64,000 nucleotides of DNA from Cynocephalus volans (taxonomy: Eukaryota; Chordata; Mammalia; Dermoptera; Cynocephalidae): NCBI RefSeq assembly GCF_027409185.1, contig NC_084463.1, forward strand, positions 42,262,407 to 42,326,406, in the 5' to 3' direction. Positions 33,475-45,306 of this stretch are shown here, piece by piece. The stretch's first letter is position 1. Every line of letters starts with the position of its first letter. The translations under genes were made by a program, and so were the position numbers. Under the pieces are notes generated by a model. The model was not told the origin of the DNA and searched no databases. It saw nothing but the letters and a program-made list of their open reading frames with translations.

Positions 33475-34825
33475 TAAAAAAACAGTATGGATTTATTTCA
33501 AAGAAAAGGGTAGCGTGCACTGGGGTCCAAGGGAGTTGCGGTCAAGGGTGAGAAGCCTCTGGCCCTGACCCTGAGGTCCCCACCTCAGGGGTCTCCACCT
33601 CAGGGGCAGCTGGAAATGGAAGTGGAGAATGGGCCTGTGGAGTGGATCTGTGTCCTGGGCTTTGGATTTCGAGCTTGGTCCAGCAAACAGGACTCAGTCT
33701 GTCAGAAATGGGAAGGCAACAGATAATTCACTGTCCCAAGGGTCAGATACTGCTCATGTCATCTGTGGGAGAGATTGGGGCCCATCTGCTAGAAAAAGGT
33801 GACAATCTCCTAAGGAAGCTTAATATATGTGGCAATCTGGAAAGAATTAACAGAAGGACAGTGAAGTCTCAGAAGAAAACTATGTGAAGCACAAGAAAAT
33901 TCTTACCAGAGGACAGTGAAGATGAAATTTAAAAAGTAAACATTTGTGCCCTCGAGGGCTTTGAACTGACCCATGGGCTTTGGGGGTCACTGCCCACCTA
34001 CCCGCACCCCTGCCCTGCCCCATTTGCAGAAATAATGGATTTCTTTCTTTTAAAAAAATCAATTGTGACGTTTTTAAGTGTTGTCTTCCCTTTGCTCTTG
34101 CATCGCCAACAAAAATCATTATGACATTATTCAATGAATTGGTAACTTTGTTCCTATTTTGTCTATTTACTTTTTAGTGGAAAATTTCTACAAATGTGAA
34201 GCACTAAGATATGAGAAGAACACTGCAGAAATTTTCTTTTTTACTAAATAATGGCAATAGCACAATAATCAAAATTGTGTGTGAATTTCTGTGGAAATTA
34301 TTGCTTTTTTTCCTACCTGGATTTAAACAATATTTTTTAAAAAATCAATGTCCACTAAAACAAATATATATGTCTATTATTTACAAGTCATAACTCTAAA
34401 TATCCATTGATTAGGGAGGTAAGATATAAATGGTAGTTTTGAATTATACTAAAACTACTCATTATTTCTGTCTTCTGTAGCAGGGAGGAATGTACCCATA
34501 CGCTTTAGGGGTTTTTTAAAAAAGTCTTCTTATGAAGGGGTTTTGTTGGTTTTTGTTTTGTCTTATCATACAGATACTTGAATTCATTCATCCTTCTAAT
34601 CTGCTGAAATCTTTAGAGCTGGTACCCAATATACATAAACTTATTTATATTGAATGAAATTTTACCAAGGATCAAAAATAATTTAGAAATTAAATTGGAA
34701 ACTAAAATGGCAAGATTGTTCTACCATATTCCAGTGGATTCTTCTCAAACTGACAATGTTTTAAGAAAAAAAAGTACGAATTAAAGTGGAACAGGAAAAA
34801 CAGAGAAATATTAAAGTCTGTATGT
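33475..34825. other. unassigned DNA
   Basis: 33475-34020 has mixed composition and 34030-34825 is AT-rich. Frames at 33642-33887 and 33880-34134 show no domain. No repeat class is recognised with confidence. Confidence 0.35.
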
Positions 34826-34829
34826 TTAA

Positions 34830-34967
34830 CTTTGGATTTGTATATTTCTTCTTTCAGTTCCATCTGTTTTGGTTCATAAATTTTGAAGCTTTGTTGTTAG
34901 GTGTATACATACTTAGGACTGCTATATATTTTTAGTAAATTGACTCTCATCATAATATTATGGTGTG
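34830..34967 (-). repeat. antisense L1 fragment, left flank of the ENTR1 retrocopy
   Basis: The antisense L1 words 'tttgttgttaggtgtataca' and 'aaattgactctcatcataat' are present, followed directly by a T run. The matching continuation of the L1 ('gttcttctttatcctcgat...') resumes at about 37272, so the 2.3 kb between is an insertion into one L1. Confidence 0.65.
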
Positions 34968-37270
34968 TTTTTTTTGAATTTCAGAATTTATTTAAACAAG
35001 AAAGTATCGATTTGAACAGGAGAGAAAAAGAATATTTATGTTTAAAAAAGAAACATCTATAGGAAAATAGTCCAAAAGCTGTATGCTTTTCCCTGTGCAG
35101 GAGAGCAGTTAGAAAGGCAGCCTGGAACACTGGGTGCTAATCCGGGAATGTTCTGCACATACTTTAAATTCCTGAATTCCAAACTTTGTTGTACAAAATT
35201 CCACTCGAAATGTGTATCAAAACCCCCAGCCAAAAACAGCTTTTCAAATCTGCAAGTGCACAGACGTGCACTTAGATGGCTTCATGACATGGAATGTCTG
35301 CGACCTCGGTCTCTGTGGGAGGACAGCAGCATCCACTAAGTGGTACCTCTGTGCATGGGCCATCCACCACAGGAGTCACCCCGGGAGGCCGCAAGAGTGA
35401 ACCGTGAGCCAGAGGAGCCACTGAGTGACAGCAGAAGGACACTAGTCCCTGTCCAAGTCGATCATTTCTATGATGGCTCATTTAGTGTTTTCTCTACTTA
35501 TGAAATCAAGGATGATCGACTGAATTTATCTTACAATTGATGTTCTGGGATGATAATGGAAAACACTTATTACCGAACTGCTACTTTCATGTTTAGTAAT
35601 TTTTAAAAATCACTGGCTTTTATAAAAATTTCTTCCAATAGATCATAAGAATCTATAAAATAGCGGGAATTTCACCAAGAATGCATATAAACTATAGGTG
35701 CAACTCACGAATAGGAGCTGCTCTATTGTGGTGGCCAATAATACTGTGTTAGGTCATGAAATTAGTATCTCACGGTGAACACTTGACTCTGGGTGCAGAC
35801 TGCGTATTTAAAGACAATCGCATGGTCAGATAAAGCAGCAGCGATCTCAGGTGTACACGGAGCGATCGGCTGGAAGCGCCCCAGTGGTTCTCAAGAGTCC
35901 TCCTCCTCGTCTTTAATTTCGGAAATTCTGCCTATAGATTTAAGGATTTGGGCAACAAGATCCAACGTTTCGGCTCCGGAAACCGGCCGCTTTACGGCAG
36001 CGCGCGCATTGCCCCTGACGACGCGGAGGTGGCGCACGGCCACGTGGCGGTTGTGCTTCCCACCGACAGGCGCAGCCCCGCGGCCGCAGGGCACCGTTCT
36101 CCCGCACACGGTGGGAGACCCGTGCCTGGAGCAAAGTTATTTCCTGTTTCAGTTTAATGACGCGATTTTCTGCACTTACAGCCTGTTTGGCTGGAGGTTC
36201 TGCTCCACCTGCTGGACCACCAATTCCAGGCCATGGCAGTTGCTTTCCTCCTTGATAACTTTTGCTTCTAATCCCCGCTCAAGCGTCCTCACCATGTCTG
36301 TTTGAGGTTCAGAGAATCTCTGCACCTCAATCAGCTTTCTGCTTAGCTCAGAATTTTCATCTTTCAGTGCTTCGCACCTTATGTGCAGTGTCCCAGGTGC
36401 TGGTCTCCCAGGGACTCTCTATGTGCCACAAAGTCTGTGCCAGGATTCCCTGCTGGCAATGCCCGAAGGAAACGTGAGTCAGTGTCACTCACTGTCGAAG
36501 GGGACGGGGACTGGGATGGAGACTCGGGCCCTGCCAGCTCCAGCGGGATGGAGAAAAAGGAAAGGTAAGTGCTGCAGTGTGACATGCTGGCGGTGACCGT
36601 CGAGGAGTTTCTGCTCCATGGCGGATGGCAGATAGGCCCTGTTCCACGCTTGTCCGGGAGGTAGCCAGCCCTTGTAAGCAGTTCTACTTGGAAAAATTGC
36701 TGCTCACTGTTTGGGAGTTGTGCTCAAGTCCCAGTGAGTGCCTCGAGCCGTCCTTATAATAAATCCTACTTGTGGTCGTGTCCTCTTTTGACAGTCGGAG
36801 ATTCTTGGTTTTCAGAAACTCTTTAAAGGAGAATGGATTTGCCTCTTCTAGATCTTCAAGTTTGTCATTTCCCAAGTGTGTCTCATGGGCTCCTGATGGA
36901 CCTTGCTTAGTACATTTCCCCCTTCCACAGCCCAAATCCGTATCTTCCACGGAAGCTAGCACCAGACTAGGAACATAGCACGTGAACTCCCACAATACAG
37001 AAGAAGTGGGAGTCCAGGTGCCTGCCATGAGGGCACTCACAGTCCAGCTGGCAGAAACAAGATCCCGGCTCATAGAACACTGGAGCATCAGGAATGAGGA
37101 AGCTTTAGTCTCGGGGTAGTGGGGTGACGCCTGGGTAGGGCGGGTAGCCAGACGTCACTGTAGCCTACAGGGCTGGCCCTGCCCAGCCGTGCAGCAGTGA
37201 TGCCACGGCCCGCTCCACCCGGCCATGGCCCCCATCACCTGCCACTTCTCCAAGCCTCTTGCAGCTGCCT
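34968..37270 (-). pseudogene. ENTR1: ENTR1 (SDCCAG3) processed pseudogene
   Basis: The minus strand carries a decayed, intronless copy of the ENTR1 mRNA. ENTR1 is an endosome-associated coiled-coil trafficking regulator. Recognisable pieces in order: N-terminus near 37155-36990 (start codon changed to ACG, in-frame stop soon after), 'CYVPSLVLASVEDTD', 'EEANPFSFKEFLKTKN' and 'SRHSLGLEHNS' (frame 37088-36684), a shortened middle, 'CSTYLSFFS' and 'SLGDQHLG' (36585-36379), coiled-coil remnants in other frames, and the conserved C-terminus 'AETLDLVAQILKSIGRIS' ending in an acidic tail with its stop at 35891. A long 3' UTR ends with AATAAA (34992-34987) and an 8-base A tail (34975-34968). Absence of introns, a tail and insertion into an L1 show retrotransposition. 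Frameshifts and stops rule out a functional protein. Identification is by remembered protein similarity. Confidence 0.9.
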
Positions 37271-37271
37271 G

Positions 37272-37930
37272 TTATGTTCTTCTTTATCCTCGATAATTAC
37301 CCTTGATCTGAAGTCTACTTTGCATGATATCAATATAGTCACTCTATTTTCTTTTAATTAGTCTTTGCATGGGATATTATTTCCATCTCTTTACATTTAA
37401 CCTGTCTATATCATTATATTTAAAGTGGATATCTGGCAGGGAACATGTAGGTGAGAATTGTTTTGTTTTGTTTTTTAAATTCAATCTGACAATTTCTGTC
37501 ACTTAATTGGTGTATTTAGATCATTTACACTTAATGTAATTATTGATATGGTTATATTAGGTTTACCATTTTATTGTTTGTGTTTAAGTCCTCTGATTTT
37601 TGTGTCTTCCCCCTTCCCTGCCTTCTTTTGGGTAATTTAAATAATTTTAGCCCTCCCTTTTATTTTATTTCATTATTTTGTTGTTATATAAATTTTTAAT
37701 TAAATTAGTGACTTTTTGACTAATTTGACTTTGTAATTTTTTCAGAGGTTGTTTTATGAATTATATTACATATTCCCTAATGTATAAATCCACTTTTATT
37801 TACTATTTTATGGGGTTTTTTAAAAATGTTTTATTTGCTATGGATATTTTTATTTATCTTGCTTGGTCTATTTAAAGTGAGGGTTAATATATTTGTTATT
37901 ATCATTGTTCAAAACACTATTCTTTCAATG
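37272..37930 (-). repeat. antisense L1 (ORF2 start to ORF1 region), right flank of the retrocopy
   Basis: Typical antisense L1 text: 'tgaagtctactttgcatgat', 'atcaatatagtcactctat', 'ctgacaatttctgtcactta' and 'cacttaatgtaattattgat'. It continues the L1 piece at 34830-34967. Confidence 0.7.
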
Positions 37931-37934
37931 CACT

Positions 37935-38880
37935 TTGAATAAAGGTATATACTATATTAAATTAATAGTTTACACATTAAATAAAAAGTATACATTAAGG
38001 ATTTAGTAAATAATTAAAACACTCTATGTATGTGTTTACATTAATATTTACAAAGCAAATGAGATAACTTCTTGCAGCATGGAAAAGCAAAATGATGCAG
38101 CATGCTTTTTTAATTCACTAACTAACTAATGGAAATACTGCTTAAGATAATTTGTAATTAAAACTTTTAGGTATCAAAAACAAATTGGGAACTCAAGTAA
38201 AGATGGTTAAGCTGGAAGCTGACACTCTGGTGGCAGGGAGCTGAAGACTGGGGGCAGGAATTTTGAACATACATGGGGACAATAGACTATGCTCGAAGCC
38301 TGGATAAGTCACAGAGTGACAACTGAAATCCTCCGTAAATGTTGGGTCTCCAAAATACAGCACTATCCTCATAATATGAACTAAAAATATTCCTGCCCGG
38401 TGGGCCTGGTGAAGCAGGAAGGAAATGCATCATGGACATAGAGATTTGAGAAAAAAAGAAAAATGATTCCTTGTGAAGAGTCAAAATCTCAAAGTTGTGT
38501 GGTAGGGAATCAAAATTTATTCCATCCACATGCGCAGGAATCCAAAAGATGAGAAATTAACATAAAGTGGTCCTGAGCAGTTTAATTCCCCTGTGAGAAC
38601 AGAAAGAAAATTTAAATCTACTCCATAGAAAATTTTCTCTCTGACAGATGTAGAAAACTTCCATCAAAACAAACAAGAAACAACCAAACAAATCCATTTA
38701 AACTGAGTTTACAATAAAAAAAGAATGTATCTCAAGAGAAAGAAAAAAAATTGTGATAAAAAATTACACACATAACACAGAAAAACTTCTCCCCCCAAAA
38801 TAAAAAACAAGCAAGCAAAAAAGCCTGTCTGAAAATAGCATAAGGACATGTAATTTAAAATTATAAAAGAAGTTTTTTCT
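37935..38880. other. unassigned, AT-rich
   Basis: A stretch at 38200-38560 may be an old L1 5' region but I cannot support it. The rest is A-rich with no gene. Confidence 0.3.
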
Positions 38881-38884
38881 ACCT

Positions 38885-39145
38885 AGAAATAGAGTGACAC
38901 TATTTTATTTTTATTGGTTATGAATATTCATGAGATACAATGCTGATTGTCACTCCTCATGCCCATGATGTGAGGGCCAGATTCATACTAGCTGTATACC
39001 CATTACCACAAATTGCATTTGTACCCCATGTCCCGCACCCAATTATCCCAACCCTCCTCCCCCTCCCCTTTTCCTCCGCACTCCACCTTGTAGCCCAAAG
39101 TAGAAGCCTAACAACACTATGCCGCCCTTAGTTTCCTCCTTTACG
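38885..39145 (-). repeat. antisense L1 3' UTR piece
   Basis: 'tgaatattcatgagatacaa', 'cagattcatactagctgtat' and the C-rich 'ccctcctccccctccccttt' fit an antisense L1 3' UTR with its polypurine tract (here polypyrimidine). It is a different subfamily from the young L1s in the window. Confidence 0.5.
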
Positions 39146-39214
39146 TTATAGTCATCATGTGTATTACATCTGTGCACCTGAAACACTCAACCGACAATAC
39201 TATAATTTTTTATT

Positions 39215-39655
39215 TCAACGCTCATGCATATTTAAAAGAACTTAGAAGAAAAAAAGAGTCTAATCTATTTACCCAGACATTTACTATTTCTGTAGCTCTA
39301 TCTTCATTTCTGAAGTTCCAGGTTTCTCTCTGGTATCTAATTTGTTGGGAGTCTTTATGATGAAGGGATGTTTTATCAAATGCTTTTTCTGCATCTATTG
39401 AGATTTGTTTCATTCTGTTGATGTGATGTGTTACATTTACTGATTTGCGAATGGTGAACCATCCTTGCTTCCTTAGGATAAATCACACTTGATTATGGTG
39501 TATAATCTTTTTGATGTGCTGTTGGATTCTTTCTGCTAGTATTTTATTGAGGACATTTGCATCTGTGTTTGTTGCCCTTGCCTGGTATCAGGGTAATTCT
39601 GGCTTCATAGTATGAGTTTGGTGTCTGGTATTTGAGCTTATTTTTGTAGAAAAGT
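39215..39655 (-). repeat. antisense L1 ORF2 (reverse transcriptase) fragment
   Basis: Antisense RT words include 'aatgctttttctgcatctat', 'ggtgaaccatccttgc' and 'ggtatcagggtaattctgg'. The minus frame at 39222-39413 includes '[11 protein letters not shown]', a conserved L1 RT motif. The rest is frameshifted. Confidence 0.8.
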
Positions 39656-39659
39656 AAGC

Positions 39660-40405
39660 ACAAATAATTTCCTTTAGACTTTTAAAAAAATTTTTTCCTA
39701 ACAGCAGGTCTGATGGTGACAAATTTTCTAAGTTCTCTTTCATCTGAGAATATTTTTATTTTGTCTTCATTCCTGAAGGATATTTTTCCTGGATATGGAA
39801 TTCTGGGTTGATAGTACTTTTCTTTCATCATTTAAAAAAATGTGTGCTACTTCTTTCTCGTCTCCATCCAGCTTCTGATGAGAAATTACTGTCGTTTGAA
39901 TTGCTATATCATGAGTCATTTTCCTATGGCTGCTAACAATTTTATCTTTGGTTTTTAACTGTTTGATTATGTATCTATGTATAGTTTTCTTTGAGTTTAT
40001 CCTGTTTGGAATTTGCTGATATTCTGGAATCTGTAAATGTATGTCTTTAAGTTTTCAGCCATTATTTTTCCAAATATTTTTCTGCATCATTCACTTTTTC
40101 CTATTCTCCTGGGATGCCAATGACATAAATATTAGACTTTTCGATATTGTTCTACAAGACCCTAACTCTGTTTATTTTTTTCAATATTTTCCTCTATGTT
40201 CTTCAGATTAGATTATTTCTATGGATCTATCTTCAAGTTCATGGATTCTTTTATTAGTCATCTCCATACTTTTATTGAAATCATTCAGATAAATTCTGAT
40301 TTCATTCATTATAATTTTTAGTTCTAAAATTTCCATTTAAAAAATGTAGTTTCTATTTGCTTGCTGAGAACTTCTTTTGTTTCATTGATTTCAAAAGTGT
40401 GCAAC
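39660..40405 (-). repeat. antisense L1 ORF1/5' region, left of the PSMA6 retrocopy
   Basis: Antisense ORF1-region text: 'gaaggatatttttcctggat', 'gcttctgatgagaaattact', 'ctcctgggatgccaatgac' and 'atcttcaagttcatggattc'. The same class of text recurs at 47.4-48.2 kb. It is interrupted by the PSMA6 retrocopy and resumes at about 41345. Confidence 0.7.
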
Positions 40406-40406
40406 C

Positions 40407-41340
40407 TTTTTTTTTTCCCCCAAAGTACTGTCTTTACTTATACCGAGAGCTCCCAATTTGGTGAGTAGTAGGAGGAGTGGGAGAGGTTCCTTTTTCAATC
40501 CAGGGATCTCCATCATGTTGGTTTGTTGTTACCAAACACACAGACAAGTGGCGTCATGGATTTGGTAACTGATGACAATGTTTAGTCTCTCTCCACTAGA
40601 GCAACAAGGTGAGTGTCAATCTCTGCTTCTGTAAGAATCCTGAATTTAGGATTTTCAACTGTAACTAGTCCAACTTCTATTTGTGAAAGTTTGAAATCCA
40701 ATTGATAGAACAGTAGACAGGCATGTAATTGTACTTTCCACTGCCTATTCAAATGTCCAATCAAATTTCTTCTTCACTTTTTTTTTTCAGGGAAACTGAT
40801 TGACTCAGCTTGCTTAACTCCTGCTGTGTGTGGTGGTTTTAAACCTACAGTAGTAACCTGAGGGCCTTGTTCTTCATCTATACCAATTAAAATCATACAA
40901 CAACCAAAAGGGCCCATTTCAGCATTCTGTGTGTAGACCTGAGAAATAACAGCAATTGTTTACACAGTATGTCCACAGGAGTCTCATAGCCATACTTGTA
41001 CTTCCAATTAGCTGCCTCATAGCGTGCCCACTGTACCTGGGATCTGCTGTCTTCTGTCATTCATGTCATCACACAGCCAATGTTTTCAGTTATCTTGAAT
41101 AAGTGCTGGAATCCAATAATTTATCAGGCACTTGCTTCTGTGTGAGAATTACTACATAGTCTTTCCCTCTGTCACCTACTGATGTAAGCCACCCTGGTTA
41201 ATAGCCTTAAAAGCATATTCTACTTGGTAGAGCCTGCCCTCGGGTGAAAAAATGGTAGCATGGCAATCAAAACCAGCTCTGGAACTACAGGACATGTTAG
41301 TTGACCCACTATTTCGAACACAGCCTCTAGGACCCCAAAA
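40407..41340 (-). pseudogene. PSMA6: PSMA6 processed pseudogene
   Basis: The minus strand holds an intronless decayed copy of the mRNA for proteasome subunit alpha type-6, a non-catalytic outer-ring subunit of the 20S proteasome. The ATG lies at 41295-41293, followed by '[20 protein letters not shown]', the signature of proteasome alpha subunits; in-frame stops follow almost at once. Further pieces appear in shifted frames ('YTQNAEM', '[15 protein letters not shown]'), and the C-terminus '[17 protein letters not shown]' ... 'HLVALVERD' is intact, with its stop at 40584-40582. The coding-equivalent span is close to the normal ~246 codons. A short 3' UTR ends at a 10-base A tail (40416-40407). 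It lies inside an antisense L1, with an imperfect duplication around 'gcaac' at both ends. No function as a protein is possible. Confidence 0.92.
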
Positions 41341-41344
41341 GCAG

Positions 41345-42420
41345 GCAACTTTATCTTATGGAGCATGGTTATAAAAGCTGCTTTAGTATCTCTGGTAATT
41401 TCAATATCTGAATTATCTCAGAGTTCACATTTGTTGATTGTCTTTTCTTTTGAGAATTGGTCATATTTTCATGGTTATTTGTATGTCAAGTAATTTTAGA
41501 TTATATCCAAATGTGGACGTTATGAACATTATGTGTGACTCTAGAGTCTCAGGAGACTATATATATTTTTTGTTTTGGTGATAAATAAACCTAATTAAGT
41601 TAAGAATGCAAATTATGAATTGCTTTCTATGCACAATGCTTTCAATGTCTGTTCCATTTTCAAAGCTCTTGCTTTGAAATAATGGCATGATTTCAAAACC
41701 AGAAAATTGATATTGGTACAATGTGTGTGTGTAGCATTTTATCACACATGTAGAGTCTTCTGTTTGATTCTGCCCTACACATGCACCCCTCAAGTGTTAG
41801 TCTGGGAGCTGGGTAGTGTTTATAGTTCAGTTCTCACTGCCTTTGCTGTGCTTCTTTGGGTCTGTTCTGTGTGTGAACAGTTTGGGTGTGAGCCCAGGAC
41901 TTGTGTCAGTTTATACACAGAATTGAAGATGGCTTCTCCATTTCTCTTCTCTGTTTGGTTTCCCTTACACACTCTGGCCACTTTTTCCAGTTCCTCTGGG
42001 AAAGAAAAATAGGTTTGTCCTAGAGTATTGGCCTCTGTGCTGCTGCCCATTTTCATGCAACTGAGGCCACCCTCAGTGAGAAGCAGCAGGAGAAAAGGAA
42101 GAGATAAACTAGTCGGGATTTCCTCTGTGCTGTCCAGCTCACAGTGACCTTTTTTTCTAGTCTTCTAGCCAGAAATAGGATTTTTTTTGTGTTATTGTCT
42201 GTCCTTGTGATGGAGTTCTGTGACTCAGGCCATCCTCAGGTAAAAGAGGGAAAAAAGCCAGGAAACTCACCAGTATTCCCATCATGCTAAGTTTTGACTT
42301 TCCTCATCAGTCTGCCTTTTATGGTTTACTTTTCAGTCTTTGGATAGTTGATTTTGGAATCATGTCCAGAGTTTAAATTGCAATCAGTGTTACATAGGCT
42401 GTAACAGATTTATTCCATCT
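41345..42420 (-). repeat. antisense L1 5' UTR/ORF1 region, right of the PSMA6 retrocopy
   Basis: The L1 resumes with 'gctgctttagtatctctgg' and 'tttcaatatctgaattatct', then 'gaattggtcatattttcatg' and 'tatgaacattatgtgtgac', which are antisense L1M 5'-region words. It ends near 'tattccatcttggccatcac'. Confidence 0.6.
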
Positions 42421-44789
42421 TGGCCATCACCAGAAACTGGCTTTGAGTAATTTTTACTTTATTAATTTGACATACTTGTAGATTTCATGTGAAGTTGAAA
42501 AACTGTACAGATAGTTTCCATATACCATTCACTCAGTTACTCCAATGCTTATATAACTATACTTTACAAAATTATACATAACTTTCCATAGCTGTAGTAT
42601 AACATCAAAACAAAAAACTGGCATGGGTGCAATATCTGTATAGTTCCGTGGCATTTTATCACATGTAGGATCATGTAACACCACCAGCACAATCCAGATG
42701 CAAAACTGATCCATCACTACAATGATCTCCGTCATGCTACCCCTTTATCATCATGCCCAACCCTTCCCTACCTCCATCCCTAACCTCTGGAAGCCACTCA
42801 TTTGTTATCTCTCTCTATAATTTTTTCATTTCAGAATGCTATATCAATGAAATCATATAGTATGTGACGATATGAGATTTTTTTTTCATTCTGCATAATT
42901 CCCTTAGAATCCATCCAAGTTATGTGTATCAATAGTTCGTTCTTTTTAATTGCTGAGTAGTAGTCCATGGTAGTCCACAGTATGGATGTACCAGTTTCTT
43001 TAACCATTCTCCTATTAAAGACATTATAGTTGTTTCTAGTTTTTGGTTATTACAAATAAAGCTTCTACGAACATTCAAATACAGCTTTTTGTGTGAGCAA
43101 TTTCTATTGTTTTTATTTCTCTGGGATAAATGCCCAGGAGTGTGATTGCTATGGCATATGGGTAAGTATGTGTCATATGGGTAAGTAGTTACAAGAAACT
43201 GCCAAGCTATTTCCAGAACACTATTTTAAATGTCCATGAGCAACGTATAATTGACCCAGTTTCTTCACACTCTCGCCAGCATTTTGTCTTCTCATTATTT
43301 CTTTTTATTTTCACCATTTTGATAGGCGTGTAATGGTATCTCATCACAGTCTTAATTTGCATTTTCCTAGCAGCTAACGATGTTGAACATTTTTTCCATG
43401 TGTTTATTTGCCATCTGTGTTTCCTCTTTGATGAGATGTCTTGTTATGTTCTCGGCCCATTTTCTAATTGGATTGTTTGTTGGTTTATTGTTGAGTTTTG
43501 AGAGTTGTTTACATATTCTAGATATCACTCTTTTGTCAGGTATGTCTGCAGCTTGTCTTTTCATCCTCTTAATAGGGTCTTTCACAGAGAAAACTTTTTT
43601 AATTTTGATGAAATCCAATTTGCTATTTGCTTTCGATTATGGATCATGCCTTGGGCGTTATGACTGAGGTCTCTTCACCAAGCCCTAGGTTCCAAAGATT
43701 TTCTATGTTTTCTTCTAAAACTTTTATACTTTTATATTTATATTTATATTTATGTGCCAGGTTTGGTTAATTTTTGCATACGGTGTGAAGTTTAGGTCAA
43801 GATTCATTTTTTTTTTTTTTGCAGTCTATGGATATCCAATTGCTCCAGCACTGCTTGTTGAAAAGACTGTCCTTTCTCTATTGAGTTGCTTTTGCACCTT
43901 TGACAAAAATCAGTTGGCTGTACTTGTGAAAGGTTGTTTCTGGGTTCTCTACTCTGTTCCCTGAATCTATGAATCTGTCCTGTAGCCAATACAACACAGT
44001 CTTAATTAACTTGCTAAATTGGAAATCTTAAACCTGGATAGGCTGACTCCTCCCACTTTATTCTTTTTTAATATTGTATTAACCATTTTAATTCCTTTAT
44101 TTTTATAAATTCTTGAATAGAATAGAATAATCTACACAAAATCTTCCTGGGATTTTAATAGGAATTGTGTTAAACACTTTGGAAATAACTGAAATTTTAC
44201 TATGTTGAGTCTTTAGTCCATAAATATGGTATTTCTTTCCGTTTACTTAAACTCTTCCTTAATTTTTAAAAATCAGACTTTTGTAGTCTTCAGCATACAA
44301 GTCTTATACACCTTTTTAAAGCTTTACCTCTAAAAATTTATTCTGCAATTGTAAATGGCAATGTGTTTTTAATTTTGTTTGCTAGATGTTCATTGTTAAT
44401 ATATAACAAACAATACAATTGAATTTTGTATGTTGATACTGTACACTCAGACCTCACTGAACTCACTTATTACTTAAGGAGGTTTTTTGGTTGATTCCTT
44501 GAAATTTTTCCACATAGGCACTCATGGCATTTGCAAATAAGAACAGTTTTATTTCTTTCTTTTGATCTGTTTGCCTTTTATTTCCACTTCTTGCCTTATT
44601 ATGCTGTGTTTTGGCACTTCCAGTATTATGTTGACTAAGACAGTGAGAACAGATACCCTTGCTTAGCCCCAGCTGAGGTAAAGAGAATTTAGTCTTCCAC
44701 ATTAAGTATAATGTTAACTTTAGATTTTTTTAGTAATGTTCTAGTTTTCTGAGAGTTTTATCATGAGCAGGTGATGAATTTTGTCAAAT

Positions 44790-45005
44790 AATTTTTCTGG
44801 GAGAGAAAAGAACTATGATTCCTAAAGGTGAGAAAGGGGGAGAGAGAAGGGAGTTAATGAGAAATTGGCTAATGGGCATGAGGAATGATTGTTTTGTAAT
44901 AATGAATATGCTAATTATCCTGATTTGATCATCACACATGGTACACAGATATTGATGTTCAACTCTGTATGTATAATTATGTTTCAATAAAAAATAATTT
45001 TTTGA
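44790..45005 (+). repeat. short L1 3' end nested in the antisense L1
   Basis: 'aaattggctaatgggcatga', 'aatgaatatgctaattatcc' and 'tgatgttcaactctgtat', then 'caataaaaaataatttt', match the 3' UTR ends at 54.7 and 56.3 kb, so the subfamily is the same. Flanking 'aataattttt' words may be its TSD; the host L1 resumes at 'ttattcatatgattatgtga'. Confidence 0.75.
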
Positions 45006-45149
45006 AGTTATTCATATGATTATGTGATTTTTCTTACTTAGCCTGTCAATATAATAATTTACACTGATGGATTTTCAACTATTAATCAGTCTTGCATCCC
45101 TGCATAAACAACACTTGGTCATGGTGTATAATCCTTTCTGTATATTGCT

Positions 45150-45306
45150 GAATTCTGTTTGCTAATAATTTGTTTAAAATTTTGGTGTCTATTCATGATG
45201 GATTATGGTATGTAGTATTCTGTTTTCTGAATTTTATTTGCTAATAATTTGTTTAGAATTTTGGTGTCTATTCATGATGGATTATGGTATGTTCTTTTCT
45301 GTTTTT
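45150..45306. repeat. 79 bp tandem duplication inside the L1
   Basis: The phrase from 'gctaataatttgttta' to 'gattatggtatgt' occurs at 45161 and again at 45240, a period of 79 bp, with few differences. Other L1s in the window have it once, so it is a local duplication. Confidence 0.85.

Noticed and set aside
35980-36120. CpG-rich cluster as a promoter
   Set aside because: It lies within the C-terminal coding equivalent of the ENTR1 retrocopy and reflects parental codon use.
45150-45306. CRISPR-like or satellite array
   Set aside because: Only two units, no spacers, inside an L1.
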